The position numbers were made by a program, and so were the translations under genes. Positions 42,843 to 51,782 of a DNA stretch of 64,000 nucleotides are shown one piece after another (the stretch's first letter is position 1; every line of letters starts with the position of its first letter). The notes beneath the pieces are model-generated. The model was not told the origin of the DNA. It worked only from the letters and a program-made list of their open reading frames with translations, and searched no databases. Source of the DNA: Hyphomicrobium sp. (lineage in GTDB: Bacteria > Pseudomonadota > Alphaproteobacteria > Rhizobiales > Hyphomicrobiaceae); contig JAFWGI010000016.1 of assembly GCA_017512425.1 (NCBI GenBank), positions 124,001 through 188,000 of the forward strand, in the 5' to 3' direction.

Positions 42843-44621
42843 TTAAGGGTCGCTCGACGCCAGTTGGGACTTCACGCGCGCACGCTCTGCCTCGATGGCC
42901 GCAGCCTGCGACGGCCAACTCGCACCAATCCAATCGTCGGTGCCGAACAGCCAATACCAGAACCGGTTCCGGCGATGGTACCGCTCGATGATCATGCGGT
43001 TCATCGTGTCCATGTGCGTCGTCAGCGCGTTGAGTGTTTCGATCGGCCGCTCGTTATCGCGATCAAGATTGGCGAGGCGATTTGAGATCATCGCAACGTC
43101 GCCAGCCGCTTCGCTGCGCCACTGATCGATGGAGCCTGCCAGCGTGTGCTGGTTCTGATTGAGTTTGACGAGCGCGTTATGCACTTCGCCGAGATCTTGC
43201 GCATAAGCCTGATGCTTGGCAGCGGCTGTTTCGATTTCGGCGGCAAGCGCGCGTTCGACAGCGCCGAGACGCTCGGCCAGCAATGCGGCTGCGTCACTAT
43301 TTGCTTTTTGATGTGCTTCGTAGTCCGTTGCGAGAGCCTTTACGCGATCGACGATCGGCCCGGCGAAATCGGCGCGCTGTTTTTCAAAGCCTGAGATCAG
43401 CGTCTCCATGCGGCCGGTGCTCGCTGTATTCGCGGCCAAAGCGCGAGCGATTTCGCCTTCCAGCGATTTCAAACGGTCGGCGACATCGTTACTTTCTCCG
43501 TTGCTGCCGCGTCCGAGAAGAGCTTCCTCGATGATGTCGAGGCGGTTCATGATTGGCTTCAGATCGAGGCCCGGCTGTTGCGTCGCGGCCTCGATCGCAT
43601 TGAAACGCCCCGTGAGCGAAGCCCATCCGTGGTTAAGTTCTTTCAAACGCTGCTCAAGCATGACTTCGAGATTGAGCAGTTGTTCTGACAGGCCGTCGCC
43701 AACAATCACATCGCCACCAGCGCCGCGGTTACTGGTCATAACCTGCTCCAATGTTTGAAGACGATCGTAAAGACCCGTGTGCAGACGTCCCTGGTCGTCA
43801 CGTTGCGCTTGCGTATCGCGCGACAGCTCTTTCAACATGCCGGAAACGACATGCCGCTCGCTCGATATGTCGTTACTCAACGCGCGCACCATCTGTTCGA
43901 GCGCTTCGATGCGTGAATTTTGAATGGAGTCGGTCGCCGTCTGTGCGGCTTCAGGCCTATATGACCTCGGTGACTCAGGCGCGTAGCGCGCTGGCTCGTT
44001 GATGGCGGTGCGTAGCCCACGCTCCGACGGCGCGATGTAGCGCGGCGTTTCGATCGCGTACCGCGACAGCGGCGGGAACTGCTCAAGTGTTTCGCGTACC
44101 TGCGCACGCATCGTATGACGGGCCAGCAGCGCCATCCCCTGCACGTCCGTTCGTTGGTCAAATAGCACGTTCAAGACATCGTCGATGGTCGCTGGCGCAT
44201 TGCGGCGACCGGCGAAATTGGCTGCGACCCGCAAGACGTCCGCCAATTCATCCGATCTGCGTGGTGCGGTCTTGCCGTTCGTCAGCCCGACCGGAATCTC
44301 GCTGGCAATAATCGTTGCGCTTTCCCGGCGCAGCGCCGCTACGCGAACGCCGCGCATTTCCAATGCTTCGGCAGCCACATCAATGCGCGTCATCGCATGC
44401 AAAAAATGTTCGATGCGCACATCGCCCGATCGATGCGCCAGCGCCACGTCAAACGCGTAGTTCGCGCACGACAGAACAGTGTCGTCGACCCAGATCGGTC
44501 CGGTGCGTGCCGTGAGACGCTGGCCGTTTTTCGCCGCGTCGGTTTCACTCGAAAGGTCGGAAGGCGCCGCGCTCCAGGTCTGCGATGTTCGCAGATCAAG
44601 ATCTTCACCCCGGTAGCTCAT
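42843..44621 (-). CDS. Clp-N-like domain and coiled-coil protein
   Basis: A 592-residue protein. Residues about 40-170 resemble the Clp repeat N-terminal domain (LSCANYAFDVALAHRSGDVR, HFLHAMTRIDVAAEALEMRG, then SDELADVLRVAANFAGRRNA). There is no AAA+ ATPase after it. Instead, residues about 250-540 are a long run of heptad-rich coiled coil (LEQMVRALSNDISSERHVVS and similar). The end is aromatic and conserved-looking (RNRFWYWLFGTDDWIGASWP). GAGGAGCG precedes ATG 44621. It may be an adaptor or scaffold; the domain in chaperones binds substrates. I do not know a characterised relative. Confidence 0.78.
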   Translation of the reverse strand: MSYRGEDLDLRTSQTWSAAPSDLSSETDAAKNGQRLTARTGPIWVDDTVLSCANYAFDVALAHRSGDVRIEHFLHAMTRIDVAAEALEMRGVRVAALRRESATIIASEIPVGLTNGKTAPRRSDELADVLRVAANFAGRRNAPATIDDVLNVLFDQRTDVQGMALLARHTMRAQVRETLEQFPPLSRYAIETPRYIAPSERGLRTAINEPARYAPESPRSYRPEAAQTATDSIQNSRIEALEQMVRALSNDISSERHVVSGMLKELSRDTQAQRDDQGRLHTGLYDRLQTLEQVMTSNRGAGGDVIVGDGLSEQLLNLEVMLEQRLKELNHGWASLTGRFNAIEAATQQPGLDLKPIMNRLDIIEEALLGRGSNGESNDVADRLKSLEGEIARALAANTASTGRMETLISGFEKQRADFAGPIVDRVKALATDYEAHQKANSDAAALLAERLGAVERALAAEIETAAAKHQAYAQDLGEVHNALVKLNQNQHTLAGSIDQWRSEAAGDVAMISNRLANLDRDNERPIETLNALTTHMDTMNRMIIERYHRRNRFWYWLFGTDDWIGASWPSQAAAIEAERARVKSQLASSDP

Positions 44622-44965
44622 CGTACTTTCGCTCCTCGTCACGGCAGCCGATAAGCGTGCCGGTGCTCCAAACTGCGAACCCGCCAGCATAACTTCGCAA
44701 GCGTGCTCGTATTTCCGTCGTCGCGGCCAGCATTAGCGTGCGATCGCGGCAGGCTCTTGACTTTCAAAAAATAGCGTCAATTCCGCAAGCATGCGAGTCG
44801 GCGGCGACCCGGTACAGACGCGGGACGGCGACGCAGGAGGTAACGCTGGAGCAACCAGCGGCCGACTGCAGCCCGCCAACGCTGCATTTAGCGGTGCGAG
44901 ACATACGAATCAGACGCTGAAACGCGCCCATCAGGCTTATGCCGAAGCCGTTAACGAAGCGTCAG
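44622..44965. other. 344-bp intergenic region
   Basis: The region between the Clp-N gene start and the SRAP gene end holds no supported gene, hairpin or repeat. The promoter of the Clp-N gene should lie at its left edge. Confidence 0.5.
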
Positions 44966-45631
44966 TTAGACGGGTTCGATCAAATCCGGGCCTTCCGCGC
45001 GTGTATTGTTCAGCTTGGGGCTGACGGCAATCGTCACCAATTGGCCGGGACGCGGCGCCGCCAGAAGGTCGATGATGTGCTCGGCGCTACCTGATCGGCA
45101 ATCCAGCCAACGGTCGAAATCTAGCGGCGATAAAATCAACGGCATACGGTCGTGAATGTGCGCGACATCGGCATTTCCGGCTGTCGTCAGAATAGCCATC
45201 GTCTCGATTTCACTGCCGTCGGCGCCAAGCCAATGCTCCCATAGTCCCGCCAGCGCGAACACCCCGCCGGCGCTCATGCGAATTAGGTGCGGTTGCTTTT
45301 TGCCCGGCCGCCCTGTCCATTCGTAGTAGCCATCGGTCGGCACCAGACAGCGGCGGTGACGGAGCGCGGCGCGGAAAGACGGCTTTTCAGCAGCAGTCTC
45401 CGACCGCGCATTTAACAGGAGCGAGAACTCTCGCGGGTCCTTCACCCAGGACGGGATGAGGCCCCAGCGCACGAGCGCCAACTCTCGGTTGTGATCGTGT
45501 CCGCTCCGCACAATCAATGTCGGATCGGTCGGAGCGATATTGTAGCGGGGCGGAAAAACATCTTCTCCACCACAGGCAAACATCTGGCGCACCGCATCAG
45601 GCGGTGATGTCAAACTAAACCTGGAACACAT
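44966..45631 (-). CDS. SRAP domain protein (YedK/HMCES-like)
   Basis: Binds abasic sites in single-stranded DNA and forms a covalent thiazolidine with Cys2, protecting them from breakage. The 221-residue protein starts MCSRF, so Cys2 is exposed once Met is removed. NARSETAAEKPSFRAALRHR and RCLVPTDGYYEWTG (catalytic Asn and Glu regions) and HDRMPLILSP (His region) complete the active site. Length is normal. No SOS box is seen upstream by eye. Confidence 0.94.
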   Translation of the reverse strand: MCSRFSLTSPPDAVRQMFACGGEDVFPPRYNIAPTDPTLIVRSGHDHNRELALVRWGLIPSWVKDPREFSLLLNARSETAAEKPSFRAALRHRRCLVPTDGYYEWTGRPGKKQPHLIRMSAGGVFALAGLWEHWLGADGSEIETMAILTTAGNADVAHIHDRMPLILSPLDFDRWLDCRSGSAEHIIDLLAAPRPGQLVTIAVSPKLNNTRAEGPDLIEPV

Positions 45632-45740
45632 ATAGCCTCGCGCAGCCGCCAGCAGATGACGCGAAACACCCGCCGGATACGACTTCAGTTCATATAGAGG
45701 GATACCGTGCCGCCGCCAAGAATCGGTGCTAAATGACCGT

Positions 45741-46178
45741 ATGCGCGCTGCATTTCCAACCGATCCCGAACGACAGTCCCCGTCCAGTCGGCGGATCGCG
45801 CAGCCGCACGTAGTTGCAGCACTTCTTATGAGCTTTGCGGCCGGTCTCGCGGCAGAACCCGGCCATGCCGCCTCCGATCTGAAGCCCTACGACGACAAGC
45901 TGATGCGGCTGTCCGAAATCCTTGGCGCGGTTCACTACTTGCGCGAGCTTTGCGGCGCCAACGAAGGGCAATACTGGCGGGAACGCATGCGCGATTTAGC
46001 CGAGGCCGAGGGCTCGACGGCGCTCCGCCGAGCGAAATTGGCGCGCGCATTCAACCAGGGCTATCGCAGCTACAGCCGAACATACAATACCTGTAGCCCG
46101 TCTGCGCAGACGGCCATCACGCGCTTCCTGACAGAAGGCACTGAGCTCTCTGAAGCGATGGTCAAAGCCTATCCTTAG
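45741..46178 (+). CDS. TIGR02301 family secreted protein
   Basis: A 145-residue protein of the alphaproteobacterial TIGR02301 family. The first 45 residues include a signal-like helix (VVAALLMSFAAGLAAEPGHA). The core (LKPYDDKLMRLSEILGAVHY, LRELCGANEGQYWRERMRDL, YRSYSRTYNTCSPSAQTAIT) keeps the two family cysteines, which probably form a disulfide in the periplasm. Function unknown. The start is uncertain: GTG 45726 or ATG 45741, with little ribosome-binding evidence for either. Confidence 0.82.
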   Translation: MRAAFPTDPERQSPSSRRIAQPHVVAALLMSFAAGLAAEPGHAASDLKPYDDKLMRLSEILGAVHYLRELCGANEGQYWRERMRDLAEAEGSTALRRAKLARAFNQGYRSYSRTYNTCSPSAQTAITRFLTEGTELSEAMVKAYP

Positions 46179-46319
46179 ACACATGCGCAAACGTCCGATT
46201 TACTGTGAATTGTTGCAGCAACGACCTTTTGTTTTTTGATGTGCTACGTCACAAGGATGGGGCGGCATCTCTGATGCCAAAACTACATGTTTCTTGGCGT
46301 TGTAAGAGGATGGGGATTT

Positions 46320-46565
46320 ATGCGGTGTTTTGAAGAGTTCGATACCGAGAACCCAAACCTCAAAGCGCTGGACCTTATTCTCGCCGCCTGGGACGAAGGC
46401 GTTGATACCGGTGTGCAACCTCAGCAAATGGCATATGCGGCGCTGTTCACGGCTCTGACCGACCTGGTGTCGATCTATGGCGAAGATGCCGTCGTGCATC
46501 TGACCCGCGGATTAGAAAAGCGGATTGGCGAAGGCGAATTCACGCTCGCACGCCGCGATCAATAA
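46320..46565 (+). CDS. Conserved hypothetical small protein
   Basis: An 81-residue acidic helical protein (FDTENPNLKALDLILAAWDE, AYAALFTALTDLVSIYGEDA, RGLEKRIGEGEFTLARRDQ). Similar short proteins seem to occur in alphaproteobacteria without assigned function. GGGGA just before ATG 46320 fixes the start. It is soluble, without cysteine-rich or metal motifs apart from one Cys at position 3. Confidence 0.65.
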   Translation: MRCFEEFDTENPNLKALDLILAAWDEGVDTGVQPQQMAYAALFTALTDLVSIYGEDAVVHLTRGLEKRIGEGEFTLARRDQ

Positions 46566-46583
46566 GTCTGATCCGACGCATCT

Positions 46584-47246
46584 TTAAAAGCTGCCGCCCT
46601 TTGACAGAACCTCAAGCCACAGCACGACGCCGAACCCCGCAAGCAATATGCCGGCGATGCGATTGATCAGCTGCAGCTTGCCGCCGTCGAAAACGTGCCG
46701 GTAACGAGAAATCAGTTTCGACAGCCCGATCCACCACACCATGCTACCGGCCATAATCGCCGCGACCATGAACAGTACATCGATCGTCGAGTGCACTTCG
46801 ACATAGGTGCTGACACCGCTGAAAACCGCGAACAATCCAAGCACCGCACCTGGATTGGTGATCGTCAGAAAAAAAGTCTGAGGAATATCCCAGGCGAAAT
46901 CCTTGAGCCCCGCATTGGCTGCTTCGGCGTCAGACACGACACGTATACGCGGTTTTGCAAGGTAAAGCTTGATACCGAAAGCGATGAGCGCGACACCACC
47001 GATCATTTGAATGATCGCACGATGCGACTCGATTGCGCCGGAAACCGCGCCGACGCCGAGGCCTGCCATCAGAGCAATCAGTCCGTCACCCAGCACGGAG
47101 CCGATACCGGCGGCGATGCCACCCCAAAAGCCGCGTTCGATCGCGCGTTGGATACACAGCACATTGACCGGTCCGACAGGTGCCGCGATCAGGACGCCAA
47201 TGATGATGCCAACGGGAATGATGATTGGATTGGGAAAGTAGTCCAT
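46584..47246 (-). CDS. LysE family amino-acid exporter
   Basis: A 220-residue inner-membrane exporter with six helices. IIGVLIAAPVGPVNVLCIQR carries the LysE/RhtB motif GPxN at the end of helix 1. AGIGSVLGDGLIALMAGLGV and FFLTITNPGAVLGLFAVFSG follow. ATG 47246 has GGAG three bases upstream; the frame to 47318 is not like the family. Export of amino acids or related solutes is expected, but the substrate is unknown. Confidence 0.88.
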   Translation of the reverse strand: MDYFPNPIIIPVGIIIGVLIAAPVGPVNVLCIQRAIERGFWGGIAAGIGSVLGDGLIALMAGLGVGAVSGAIESHRAIIQMIGGVALIAFGIKLYLAKPRIRVVSDAEAANAGLKDFAWDIPQTFFLTITNPGAVLGLFAVFSGVSTYVEVHSTIDVLFMVAAIMAGSMVWWIGLSKLISRYRHVFDGGKLQLINRIAGILLAGFGVVLWLEVLSKGGSF

Positions 47247-47797
47247 CAGCTCCTGCGTCGTCCTACCGAATATGTGCGTGGCACACGCACCCCGCGTACG
47301 CGATCCACTGCGCGGCACTGCGGGCGGCGAGTCGATTCAGTGATACAGCGGCTAGAGTTAGTTAGCGCAGACAGCAAAGTCCATGGCTTCGAACCGGATA
47401 ACCACCTTGCCGGCGTGATCGCAGCGGCAGATGCGTAGAATTACGGTGCTAAGCGCACTCCAGCGGGCGTGTTTCATTTCAAGCAGCGTATAACGCGCGC
47501 TATGCAATTTTGCGCATGAGCGTGTGGCCATTTTTCGCATCCGGCCTGCGTTTGCTTTAGCGGCGATCGCGCAGGCGCACTGCGCCGCCGGTCATATCCA
47601 ACGCAAGCATGCGGAACTATGGCACAAAATCCGTGCCTTCAGGCGGCATCGCGCGCGCTGAGATGATCCTCATCAGACCGCACGACGCCGAATTGGCCGG
47701 GCTGCGCGGTAACCATACGCCGCACGGGGGTTGGTCAAACCGCCCCTCTCTGGTTAATACCGCCTCTCAGGCTACGTTAACAGCAGGGTTTAGCGTC
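47247..47797. other. 551-bp intergenic region
   Basis: It lies between the divergent LysE exporter and L,D-transpeptidase genes. I see no protein gene; short frames at 47358-47540 (minus) and the extended frame from 47609 (plus) lack ribosome-binding sites and protein-like content. A short inverted repeat GGCGCACTGCGCC occurs at about 47574-47586. Confidence 0.45.
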
Positions 47798-48580
47798 ATG
47801 AACAAATTCGTTATCGCCGTCGCAGCGTTGGCTGCCTCAGGCTTTATGGCACCGGCCAATGCGTTTCATCCATCGGAAGAAACCTACGGCTACGTCATGC
47901 CGAACAAATATAAAAAGGCCGCGAAGGTCACCGAAAGCGAGCCCGGCTCGCTGTTCGGCATCTCTCCAAAGATCAAGGCCAAGAAGCAGGCCGAGCTCGA
48001 AAGCCAGCAGGCGGTCGACTTCCTGAGCGGCAAGGGCAAGAAAAACAAGAAGGGACCGGCGGAAATGAGCGGCGGCGGCAAGCCGTCCATCGGCGCCGTC
48101 GCGCCGAAAACGGTCTCGTTCCCGAATAGCTATGGCGCTGGCAAGATCGTCATCGATACCGCGGGACGCAAGCTTTACTACGTTCTTTCGTCTTCGAGTG
48201 CCTATCAATATCCGATCGCCGTCGGCAAAGCGGGCTTCGCCTGGTCCGGCACGCAATCAATCTCGCGCAAGGTTGCCTGGCCGGATTGGCGTCCGCCGGC
48301 TGAAATGCTTCAGCGCAAGCCGCACTTGCCGCAATTCATGTCGGGCGGCATTCGCAATCCGCTCGGCGCGATGGCGCTCTATCTCGGCAATTCGCTGTAC
48401 CGCATCCACGGCACGAACGACGTTTCATCGATCGGCACGGCAGCATCGTCTGGCTGCATCCGTATGACAAACGGGCACGTCGTGCATCTGGCTAAGATCG
48501 CTGGCATCGGCACAACGGTGCACGTCCTTCACAAACTGCCGAAGAATATCGCAAAGGCGGCTGGCGGCACGAGCAGCTGA
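47798..48580 (+). CDS. YkuD family L,D-transpeptidase
   Basis: A 260-residue periplasmic enzyme that cross-links peptidoglycan or attaches proteins to it. It has a signal peptide (MNKFVIAVAALAASGFMAPA, then NAF), a Lys-rich linker and a C-terminal YkuD domain (KIVIDTAGRKLYYVLSSSSA at its start). The active site is RIHGTNDVSSIGTAASSGCI followed by RM, with the catalytic Cys in SGCIRM and His in the HGT segment. ATG 47798 starts the signal peptide; the frame from 47609 adds a non-protein-like stretch. Its stop lies in a 16-bp palindrome shared with the convergent small gene. Confidence 0.93.
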   Translation: MNKFVIAVAALAASGFMAPANAFHPSEETYGYVMPNKYKKAAKVTESEPGSLFGISPKIKAKKQAELESQQAVDFLSGKGKKNKKGPAEMSGGGKPSIGAVAPKTVSFPNSYGAGKIVIDTAGRKLYYVLSSSSAYQYPIAVGKAGFAWSGTQSISRKVAWPDWRPPAEMLQRKPHLPQFMSGGIRNPLGAMALYLGNSLYRIHGTNDVSSIGTAASSGCIRMTNGHVVHLAKIAGIGTTVHVLHKLPKNIAKAAGGTSS

Positions 48581-48589
48581 GCTCAGCTG
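48574..48589. repeat. 16-bp perfect palindrome over two convergent stop codons
   Basis: CAGCTGAGCTCAGCTG is its own reverse complement and contains the TGA of the L,D-transpeptidase (48578-48580) and the TGA of the minus-strand small gene (48583-48585). It has no loop or T-run, so it is unlikely to be a terminator. Confidence 0.5.
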
Positions 48590-48783
48590 ACGAAGTGATA
48601 CAGCAGCTCGTGAAGCGGTGATGGGCCATCCATCAGATTGATGCCCAGCGCCGACTTTACGATGTAGAGACCGGCAATCACCGGAGCCGCAGCGCAAAGC
48701 GCTACTGACGAAACAATAATCGCCTCGGGCCAACTCAAGGGTTGATCCGGGGCGATGGCTTTTTGGCAGGCTCTGGCAATCAT
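48583..48783 (-). CDS. Small single-helix membrane protein
   Basis: A 66-residue protein with one clear helix (AIIVSSVALCAAAPVIAGLY) and a short conserved-looking end (GPSPLHELLYHFVS). ATG 48783 has GAGGCG about eight bases upstream; the frame to 48921 overlaps the pyrC gene and is not protein-like. Function unknown. Confidence 0.5.
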   Translation of the reverse strand: MIARACQKAIAPDQPLSWPEAIIVSSVALCAAAPVIAGLYIVKSALGINLMDGPSPLHELLYHFVS

Positions 48784-48857
48784 AAATTCGGACGCCTCTT
48801 GGTTGTCAGGCCAAGAGAGCAAAGCCGATGCCAGAATGTTTAATGGCTGCGCCGCCC

Positions 48858-50186
48858 TCAGTATCCTTCGAGGAATCGGACTGGTTCCCCGTTGGCAGGG
48901 CCGAGGATTTCGCCGTCCCACATCACTTTGCGGCCGCGAATAAACGTACCGACGGGCCAGCCCGTCACGGCGGCGCCGTCGTAGGGTGTCCAGCCGCAGC
49001 GGCTTTCGATCCAGCCGTTGCGGATCGTTTCGCGACGTTTCAAATCGACAATTGTGAGGTCGGCATCGTAGCCGACTGCAATGCGGCCCTTGCTGCGCAA
49101 ACCGAACAGGCGTTGCGGACCGTGACTCGTCAGATCGACAAGCCGCTCGATCGACAGGCGCCCAGCATTGACGTGATCAAGCATTATCGGCACCAGCGTT
49201 TGAACGCCGGTCATGCCGGAATGCGTATCGGGATAAGCATGCTCCTTTTCCGAGCGATCGTGCGGCGCGTGATCGGATCCCAGCACGTCAACGACGCCCG
49301 ATTGCAGTGCTGACCAGATCGCGGCGCGATGGCGGGCGTCGCGAACCGGCGGGTTCATCTGCGCATATGCGCCAAGCCGCGCGTAGCAATCCGGTGCTTC
49401 GAGCGTCAGATGATGCGGCGTGACTTCAACCGATGCGTAGTGCTTGTGATCCTTGAGGAACGCCATCTCTTCCGCCGTAGAGATGTGCAGAACATGGACG
49501 CGCTTGCGGTACTTTTCAGCCATTGCGACAAGCCGCTTCGTCGCGATGAGTGCGGCTTCCGGATCGCGCCATTCGGGATGTGATGACGGATCACCGGCGC
49601 GGCGAATGCCCATGCGCGACTTCAGGCGCGCTTCATCTTCAGCGTGAAACGACGCTCGGCGCGAAATTTTCGCGATGATCGCGTCGAGCGAGGTGCCGTC
49701 ATCGACCAATAGATCGCCGGTCGACGAGCCCATGAACACCTTGATACCGGCTGACGCTTCCAGTTTTTCGAGCGCCGGAATGTCGTTTATATTGTCGCGT
49801 GTGCCACCGACAAAAAATGCGAAATCGCAGAACATGCGATGGCGCGCGCGCCGAACCTTGTCGGCCAGCGTATCGGCCGAAGTGGTCAGCGGCTTGGTAT
49901 TCGGCATCTCGAAAACGGCCGTAACGCCACCCGCCACGGCAGCGCGGCTTCCGGTTTCGAGATCTTCCTTATGCTCGAGGCCTGGCTCGCGGAAATGCAC
50001 CTGACTGTCGATTACACCCGGCAGAACATGCAAACCTTTGCCATCCAGAACTTCGGCGGCTTTGGCGGATTTTAAATCGCCAATGGCCGCAATCCGGCCG
50101 TTTGCTATAGCGACATCGCGCTCGCCAACGCCGTCGTGGTTGACGACCGTTGCCCCGGCGATCAGCAGATCGAAACTATCAGCCAT
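48858..50186 (-). CDS. pyrC: Dihydroorotase
   Basis: Cyclises N-carbamoyl-aspartate to dihydroorotate in pyrimidine synthesis. The 442-residue amidohydrolase has GVIDSQVHFREPGLEHKEDL with the metal-binding HxR motif, GIKVFMGSSTGD with the carbamylated-Lys site, HISTAEEM, VTPHHLTL and DVLGSDHAPH. The VDS/DxH blocks place it in the type with about 430-450 residues. It might instead be a hydantoinase-like relative, but the metal and substrate motifs fit dihydroorotase. It is divergent from ygfZ by 82 bp. Confidence 0.9.
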   Translation of the reverse strand: MADSFDLLIAGATVVNHDGVGERDVAIANGRIAAIGDLKSAKAAEVLDGKGLHVLPGVIDSQVHFREPGLEHKEDLETGSRAAVAGGVTAVFEMPNTKPLTTSADTLADKVRRARHRMFCDFAFFVGGTRDNINDIPALEKLEASAGIKVFMGSSTGDLLVDDGTSLDAIIAKISRRASFHAEDEARLKSRMGIRRAGDPSSHPEWRDPEAALIATKRLVAMAEKYRKRVHVLHISTAEEMAFLKDHKHYASVEVTPHHLTLEAPDCYARLGAYAQMNPPVRDARHRAAIWSALQSGVVDVLGSDHAPHDRSEKEHAYPDTHSGMTGVQTLVPIMLDHVNAGRLSIERLVDLTSHGPQRLFGLRSKGRIAVGYDADLTIVDLKRRETIRNGWIESRCGWTPYDGAAVTGWPVGTFIRGRKVMWDGEILGPANGEPVRFLEGY

Positions 50187-50268
50187 GCGTCACGTCTCCG
50201 GCGGCTTGCGTTCAGCGTCTGTCGGACATACTGATCCCGGATCAGCTTTGCAATCCAGGCGAGGGCCA

Positions 50269-51174
50269 ATGGCGAGCGACACGATCGCACCGCTTCCAAA
50301 TCGCAGCGTCATATCTGTGACCGGCGCTGACGCGGCTAAGTTCCTGCAGGGACTAATAACCAATGACGTCGAAACGCTGACCAAAGACGGCAGCGCACTT
50401 CACGCGGCGCTGCTGTCGCCGCAAGGCAAAATTCTTTTCGATTTTTTTGTCATACGAACAGCCGCAGGCATTCTGATCGACATCTCGCGCGACACGGCAG
50501 CCGACTTCGTCAAACGCCTATCACTCTACAAGCTGCGCGCGAATATCGTGATCACCGACCGCACAAACGACTATAAAGTGTTCGCGATCTGGGGCGCTGC
50601 ACTGCCGGATGAGGCGCTATCGCCGTTCATGTATACCGACCCGCGGCTTGCGGCACTCGGCCTGCGCGTCCTCGCTGACGAGGCGTTGGTCAAGACGCTC
50701 AACGAGACGCCACGCCTCGTCGTTGTCGATGAGGCCGCGTACGACGCGCATCGCATTCGGCTCGGCGTCCCCGAGGGCGGCAAGGATTTCGTATTCGGCG
50801 ATGCGTATCCACATGACGCATGCTTCGACATTTTTCACGGCGTCTCCTTCACCAAAGGCTGCTTCGTCGGTCAGGAAGTCGTCGCGCGCATGGAGAACAA
50901 ATCAGTCGTCCGTAAGCGCGTCGTGAAAATCGAGGGCGATGCGCCGCTTGCTGGTCAGTCGGACATCATATTGAGCGACGCGCCGATCGGACGCGTCGGC
51001 TCGGTGTCGGGATATGAAGGTCTAGCGATGGTTCGCCTCGACCGCGCGTCTGACGCGCTCGACAAACCAGCGCCATTGGTGGCGAACGGTGTCGTCGTCA
51101 CGGTTGCGCCTGACGCCGTCGCGGCATACCGCAAGGCGGCCGCGGCAAAAAACGCTAGCAGCGGACCCATATAA
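50269..51174 (+). CDS. ygfZ: YgfZ/GcvT-like folate-binding protein
   Basis: A 301-residue folate-dependent protein that helps maintain iron-sulfur enzymes, including MiaB in E. coli. The signature K-G-C-F-V-G-Q-E lies in FTKGCFVGQEVVARMENKSV, with the key Cys. The N-terminal part (ISVTGADAAKFLQGLITNDV) is the GcvT-like folate domain. GAGGG precedes ATG 50269; the frame before it is inside the pyrC promoter and start. It overlaps the tag gene by one base (TAATG), so the two are coupled. Confidence 0.92.
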   Translation: MASDTIAPLPNRSVISVTGADAAKFLQGLITNDVETLTKDGSALHAALLSPQGKILFDFFVIRTAAGILIDISRDTAADFVKRLSLYKLRANIVITDRTNDYKVFAIWGAALPDEALSPFMYTDPRLAALGLRVLADEALVKTLNETPRLVVVDEAAYDAHRIRLGVPEGGKDFVFGDAYPHDACFDIFHGVSFTKGCFVGQEVVARMENKSVVRKRVVKIEGDAPLAGQSDIILSDAPIGRVGSVSGYEGLAMVRLDRASDALDKPAPLVANGVVVTVAPDAVAAYRKAAAAKNASSGPI

Positions 51175-51782
51175 TGGCGTCCTCCGTTACAAATCGTTGT
51201 CCTTGGACCGGCATTGGCGATCCTCTCTACACGCGCTACCACGACGAAGAATGGGGCGTGCCGCTGACAGATGATAGGCTGCTGTTCGAAAAGCTTGTGC
51301 TTGAGGGGTTTCAGTCCGGCCTATCGTGGCTGACCGTTCTCAAAAAGCGCGAAAATTTTCGCAAAGCGTTTGATGACTTCGAAGCTTTGAAAGTGTCGCG
51401 CTACAAGGACCGGGATGTGCAGCGCTTGATGGCAGACGCCGGCATCGTGCGTCACCAACAGAAGATCGAAGCTGCGATTGGCAACGCAAAGGCCTGGGTC
51501 GAAATTTCGAAATCGATGCCGGTCTCGCATTTTCTGTGGGGATTTATTGACGGACAGCCGCAGCAGAACAAGCTATCGTCTCTGAAAGACGCGCCGGCAC
51601 AGACGGACGTTTCAAAACGCATCAGCAAAGCATTGAAGGCTGAAGGATTCCGCTTCATTGGCCCTACGACGGTCTACGCTTTTATGCAGTCCAGCGGCAT
51701 GGTCAACGACCATCTTGTTTCGTGCTTCCGGCACGCGCCGTGCGCCAAGTTGCAAGCCAAACTGAAAGTTCCAGGCCGATGA
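51174..51782 (+). CDS. tag: DNA-3-methyladenine glycosylase I
   Basis: Removes 3-methyladenine from alkylated DNA. The 202-residue protein begins with RCPWTGIGDPLYTRYHDEEW (first zinc-ligand Cys and the WG(T)xx start). LFEKLVLEGFQSGLSWLTVL is the helix-hairpin-helix active-site block, and FRFIGPTTVYAFMQSSGMVN and DHLVSCFRH carry the remaining zinc ligands. Length is normal. It overlaps ygfZ by one base and the HD gene by four (ATGA), making a three-gene operon. Confidence 0.95.
   Translation: MASSVTNRCPWTGIGDPLYTRYHDEEWGVPLTDDRLLFEKLVLEGFQSGLSWLTVLKKRENFRKAFDDFEALKVSRYKDRDVQRLMADAGIVRHQQKIEAAIGNAKAWVEISKSMPVSHFLWGFIDGQPQQNKLSSLKDAPAQTDVSKRISKALKAEGFRFIGPTTVYAFMQSSGMVNDHLVSCFRHAPCAKLQAKLKVPGR

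Noticed and set aside
44791..45024. 77-codon frame before the SRAP gene
   Set aside because: It overlaps the SRAP gene end on the other strand and has low-complexity content.
47358..47540. 60-codon minus frame between the LysE exporter and L,D-transpeptidase genes
   Set aside because: Weak start, no conserved pattern. The region is more likely regulatory.
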